A DNA stretch of 64,000 bases from Phragmites australis (Eukaryota > Streptophyta > Magnoliopsida > Poales > Poaceae). Of this stretch, positions 60,140-64,000 are shown in pieces. Each line of letters opens with the position of its first letter. The stretch's first letter is position 1. The position numbers were made by a program, and so were the translations under genes. The stretch lies in NCBI RefSeq assembly GCF_958298935.1, contig NC_084935.1:4598001-4662000 (forward strand), given 5' to 3'. The notes under the pieces were generated by a model, which worked only from the letters and a program-made list of their open reading frames with translations, was not told the DNA's origin and did no database searches.

Positions 60140-60720
60140 TGATCTAATGCGGAAAGGAGTAAATGTACTGGAGTTTAGACAAGTTCGGGCCGTACGGGGG
60201 CGTAACACCCTACTCCTATATGGATACTATAAATGCCCTGAGGAAGTCCCTCAAGGATGTTGCTGGTTACAAGAATGTTGGTCTATCTTAGAGCCTGGGG
60301 CTCTTTGTTCTTCAACCTGTCTCGTGTTGTTCACTTCTCAGCCGTTGTTTCTCTGGTGCTGTGTTTTTCCATACTACTGAGCTCTCTTCTTTCTCTTTTG
60401 GCCTGACCTTTCCTTCTGTGCCGCCGGCTGCTTTAAATACCCGCCGGTAGTAGCGTGCCCCGAACGGGAGGGGGAGCACGAGTTCCGAGACACCATAAAT
60501 GGAAAGGGCGTCATCTACTCCCTGGTCGGGAAGAGCCAAGTGCTCGGATTCGACCCCCTGCTCGGGGGGAACCGAGTGCTCAGGCTCGACCCCCTGCTCG
60601 GGGGGAGCCAAGTGCTCGGGCTCGACCCCCTGCTCGGGGGGGAGCCGCGAGGACGAGGGAGTGCTCGGGGGCGGCCGGGAGCTGGGACCCAGCACCTGAC
60701 CCCGTGCACTCATCCCGCTC
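60140..60720 (-). repeat. LTR-like block with 36-bp tandem repeats
   Basis: TGATCTAATGCGG at 60140 and GTTTAGACAAGTTCGGGCC at about 60173 match the terminal phrases of grass gypsy LTRs. Three 36-bp units, GCCAAGTGCTCGG-TTCGACC type, occupy 60535-60570, 60571-60606 and 60607-60643. The border with the internal domain is not clear; the RNase H text fades near 60720. Confidence 0.55.
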
Positions 60721-60957
60721 CACCACCAGCACCTTGCTTACGACCTGAGGAGTGGCCGACACGTAGAGTAGCAGTGGCTCGCCCTCGGACGAGGCCACCA
60801 ACACGGGTGGTGAGGTGAGATACTTCTTCAGATCGCGGAAGGCCTGCTCGGCCTCCGACGTCCAGTCGAAACGACCGGTCTTCTTCAGAAGCTTGAAGAG
60901 GGGGAGCCCCCGCTCCCCAAGTTTGGAGATGAAGCACCCGAGGGCCGCCATGCAGCC
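60721..60957 (-). pseudogene. Gypsy RNase H domain, N-terminal fragment
   Basis: CMAALGCFISKLGERGLPLF, LLKKTGRFDWTSEAEQAF and LLLYVSATPQVVSKVLVVER are the RT thumb and RNase H start of gypsy elements. A stop separates it from the RT frame at about 60967. The family would continue for over 100 residues; here it stops. Confidence 0.75.
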
Positions 60958-60966
60958 GGCGAGACG

Positions 60967-61749
60967 CTAAACCTCCTTGAGTCGAGCCGGGGGTCGTATC
61001 TGCTCGATGGCCCGGATCTTCTCTGGATTGGCCTCGATCCCTCGGCTGGAAACCAAGAAACCGAGAAGCTTGCCCGCAGGTACCCCAAAGACACATTTCT
61101 CGGGGTTGAGCTTCAGGCGGGTAGTGCAGAGACTATTGAAAGTCTTGGCAAGGTCTTCGAGCAGGGTGGCGCGGTCTTGGGACTTGACCACGAGATCGTC
61201 GATGTAGGCCTCGATGTTGCGGCCAACCTGCGAATCAAGGGTGATGCGGATAGCGTGCTGGAAAAAAGACCCAGCGTTGCGCAAACCAAAAGGCATCGAC
61301 ACATAGCAATAAATCCCCACCGGAGTGGTAAAAGCAGTTTTTTCTTCATCCTCTACGGCCATGCGAATCTGGTGATAACCAGAGTTTGCATCTAAAAAAC
61401 ACAAAAGATCACATCCCGCGGTTGCATCTACAATTTGATCTATGCGGGGCAAAGAAAAAGGATCTTTGGGGCAAGCCTTGTTTAGATCGGTGTAGTCCAC
61501 GCACATGCGGAGCTTGCCGTTGGCCTTCGGCACGATAACTGGGTTTGCCAACCACTCGGGGTGGAGGACCTCTCGAATAAATCCGGCGTCAAGGAGCCTG
61601 CTAACCTGCTCCCGGATGAACTCCTGGCGCTCGGGCGCATGCCGCCGGACCTTCTGTTTCACCGGGCGTGCGTCCGGACGCACAGCCAGGTGGTGCTTGA
61701 TCACCTCCCTAGGGATCTCGGGCATATCAGACGGTTGCCATGCAAACAC
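60967..61749 (-). pseudogene. Gypsy reverse transcriptase
   Basis: The open stretch of 260 codons carries WLANPVIVPKANGKLRMCVD, YTDLNKACPKDPFSLPRID, FLDANSGYHQIRMA, TTPVGIYCYVSMPFGLRNAG, IEAYIDDLVVKS (the YxDD catalytic box) and KCVFGVPAGKLLGFLVSSRG. An in-frame stop upstream (near 61789, before ESALVAFLRANVDVF) and another at 60967 break it from its neighbours. The catalytic motifs are all kept. Confidence 0.9.
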
Positions 61750-61884
61750 GTCGACGTTAGCCCGGAGGAAGGCGACGAGCGCGCTTTCCTATTTACCGTC
61801 CAAGTCACCGCCGATTCGGATGACCTGGGAGGTGCCTTCACCCACCACGACCTCCTTCGTAGGAACGGAGGCGTCGGCAGCGAG

Positions 61885-62343
61885 TCAGGGTTTGGATGTA
61901 GAGGGTCCCAGGCCCCCTGGACGACCTTCGACCTCGGCTCGGGCTGAGATCAAGGCCGAATATAACTGCTCGGTGCAGGAGGCGGCGCTGCTGGTCTCGG
62001 CGGACACGGAGATGGGGCCCGCTGGGCCCGGCATCTTGACCGTGAGGTACGCGTAGTGCGTGACCACCATGAACCGAGCGAGCACCGGGCGCCTGAGGAT
62101 GGCATTGTAGGGGAGGGGGAGCTCCACGACATCGAAGATGACGTTCTCCGTCCGGAAGTTATCCCGGCTCCCGAATGTCACGGGCAACTCGACCTGCCCG
62201 AGGGGCAGGGAGTGCCCGAGCGTCACCCCGTAAAACGGGAGCGACGGCTTTAGGCGCCTAGAAGGCACCTACAGCTTCTCGAAAGCCTCCTTGGAGAGGA
62301 GGTTAAGATCTTCTCCCCCGTCGATCAGCACCCTGCTGACCTT
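61885..62343 (-). pseudogene. Gypsy aspartic protease region
   Basis: VSRVLIDGGEDLNLLSKEAF holds the DxG active-site motif, here DGG as is common in this lineage. A single TAG after EKL (62269-62271) interrupts it, and the same frame continues with PSRRLKPSLPFYGV, VELPVTFGSRDNFRTENVIF and LPYNAILRRPVLARFM, the usual second half of the domain. Confidence 0.75.
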
Positions 62344-63560
62344 CACGTTGCAGATGGTGGGGGACACTACCAGGGGTAGTCGCCCCACGCCTGCAGTACT
62401 GGCAGGGTGGTCGGCTAAGCTGAACGTGATCGGTGCACCCGACCACTTCAGAGGCCTCGCGGCCTCTTCACTCGGGGTCGCCGAGCACACCTCACGCCGC
62501 ATGATTTTGACACTACGGCGGGAGGAGGGCGTGTACACGCCTTCGTCGATGAAGGCAACGGTGTGCTCAGGCTCTTGGAAGCCGAGTTCTGTGTTGTTGG
62601 GGGCAGCTTCATCGTCGCAAACCCCCGCGGAGCTCGTCGTGCTCCCTTTGGTGCTGCTCGACGAGACCCTTGACCGTGCGGCACTCTGTGAGGTCATACC
62701 ATCTGGTCTGGTGGATCGGGCACCCCTTCCCTGGCTCGGGCCCCGCAGGAGCGGGGGCCCTTGCCGGAGCGGGAGCCCTGGCGGGAGCCGGAGCCCTTGC
62801 GGAAGCCGGAGCCCTAGGAGGGGCTCGGGCCGGGGCTCTCGCGGGCGCAGGCCGTCTGTCGGCGGTCGCCCGGCGTGCTTGCTGGCGGTCGGGCTCTTGG
62901 GCCGGCCTACGGGCGGGGCCCTGGGCCGGCTCGACGGGGATGGCCTCGCGCCTCCTTCTCTTTTTCTTTTCCCGCCTGTCGGAGCGGGAAGGACCTGGTT
63001 GAGCGGCGGCGGGGTGCTCAAGGCGCGGAACGTGCCAAGCCCTAGCTTCCGCCGCCTTCGCGCACTTGTCGGCCAGCGCGAAAAGTTCCGCGGTGGTCTC
63101 GACCTCGTGCGTGCCTAGCTTCTCGAGCATCCGCTCGTCGCGGACGCCCTGCCGGAAAGCGATAATGACAGCGTGGGGGGTTATCCGCGGGATGGTGTTG
63201 CGGACCTGGTTGAAGCGCTGAAAAATTAGCCACGAACTGGTGGCAAAGATCATCCCAGGAGCTGATAGACCCTGGGAGTAAGTTCATAAGCCAAGAGCGG
63301 GCAGAGCCCCTCAAGGCAACATGAAAGTAGTTAGCCATCACCTTTTCGCTGCCACCAGCCGCCTGAACAGTGGTGGTGTATATCTGGAGGAACTCGACGG
63401 GGTCGATGGACCCGTCGTACTTCTCTGGCAGCTTGGGGAGGAACTTGGTGGGCCATTTGACCCGGCGGAGCTCACTGGCGAAGGCACGACACCAGGTGCC
63501 GTACCCTGCAGCGCGGGCAGCACCCTTGAGCGGTGAACGCCGGCAAGCCGGGGAGCCCCG
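62344..63560 (-). pseudogene. Gypsy gag
   Basis: The frame 63578-63042 has VKWPTKFLPKLPEKYDGSID, EFLQIYTTTVQAAGG, VMANYFHVALRGSARSWLMN and SWDDLCHQFVANF, the gag core of grass gypsy elements. A frame change near 63245 leads to FNQVRNTIPRITPHAVIIAF, EKLGTHEVETTAELFALADK and a Pro/Ala/Arg repeat, then CPIHQTRWYDLTECRTVKGL. Next comes a linker (62620-62350) with VYTPSSRRSVKIMRREV. The segment right of 63600 is low in complexity and not assigned. Confidence 0.8.
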
Positions 63561-64000
63561 GCGGTCATGGGCCGGCAAGGAGGAAGCCTAGTCCTCAGCT
63601 TCAGCCTCCTATCGGGTCTCCCGCTGGCGCTCGAGGGTGACGCGCGCGTCTTCGATGTCCCTCCGCTCATTGAGGTGCAAGCGGAGGTCTCGAGTTCCGG
63701 AAGCGGCCAGGGGGCGGCGCTCCGCCTGGAGGCCCCTCGGCTAGCGCGAACGCCACCCGACGATGGGCCGGTCCTAGCGGCGCCACGCTGGGTGGTGGCG
63801 CGAGAACTCTCGACCAGCACCTGGCGGCGGGCAGTGCCGACCAGGGCAGCGACTTCCTGGAGCCAGCGGCCCTCCGGGGTTTCCCCCGCCGCCTGGACTA
63901 GTGGATGCCTGAGGAGAGCGTGTGCTGCAAGCAGCGCGCTCCCGGGGCTGGCCTCGTCGAAGGCGAGTCTACGCCGGAGAGGCGCCCGGTGCTGTCCAGA

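Larger units (their letters stand above)
60140..64000 (-). mobile_element. Ty3/gypsy LTR retrotransposon, internally deleted, cut by window end
   Basis: On the minus strand, from the right edge, there are gag, aspartic protease, reverse transcriptase and the first part of RNase H, followed directly by a tandem-repeat LTR-like block. Integrase and most of RNase H are missing. Wording such as FAWQPSDMPEIPREVIKHHL and CPIHQTRWYDLTECRTVKGL is typical of the Tat-like gypsy lineage of grasses; the lineage call is from memory. Several in-frame stops and frame changes show it is inactive. The 5' LTR would lie beyond 64000. Confidence 0.85.

Overview
This window is nuclear DNA from a flowering plant, most likely a grass (Poaceae). 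The evidence is intron-rich plant genes with GC-rich 5' exons, Stowaway-type MITEs ending in CTCCCTC / GAGGGAG with TA target sites, hAT-type short elements, plant LINEs with the usual 3' end, and Ty3/gypsy LTR debris. The species cannot be fixed from sequence alone. No CRISPR array, operon, phage, tRNA or rRNA gene was seen.

Five loci look like intact host genes, and the splice models keep frame throughout: (1) a 6-exon mitochondrial-type PPR protein on the minus strand (9717-6474, 619 aa); (2) an intronless four-finger C2H2 (ZAT-type) repressor on the minus strand (22008-20725, 427 aa); (3) 40S ribosomal protein S3a/eS1 on the plus strand (26535-28460, 6 exons, 261 aa); (4) a SCAPER homologue on the plus strand (34672-42099, 8 coding exons, 1630 aa); (5) an EID1-like F-box protein on the minus strand (54280-53534, 248 aa).

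The rest is transposon sequence and decaying gene fragments. From left to right: the C-terminal end of a MULE transposase followed by a broken plant-mobile-domain gene (1-1770); a degenerate NBS-LRR gene with an element inserted in its LRR part (1990-4218); a probable LTR fragment (12.6-13.3 kb); a LINE 3' fragment with poly-A tail (15825-17065); a pectin methylesterase pseudogene (17.2-18.0 kb); a 1.8-kb array of ~0.5-kb tandem repeats upstream of the ZAT gene (22.4-24.2 kb); two hAT-like non-autonomous elements with 8-bp target duplications (31.6 and 32.5-33.6 kb); a SMARCAL1/CHR18-type SNF2 helicase gene fragment (45.4-42.8 kb) whose 5' end abuts a nearly full-length but broken LINE (about 45.4-51.3 kb); a solo LTR (56.75-57.58 kb); a first-exon fragment of a neutral/alkaline invertase (59.6-59.84 kb); and, at the right edge, a minus-strand Ty3/gypsy element with gag, protease and RT that lacks its integrase part (60.1-64.0 kb).

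The intact genes are unrelated housekeeping or regulatory genes and show no sign of acting as one system. The points most worth checking are the MULE-PMD composite, the tandem array in the ZAT promoter region, the helicase fragment with a deletion just before its Walker A motif, and the several truncated host-gene copies lying among transposons. All function calls come from reading translated motifs; no database search was possible.
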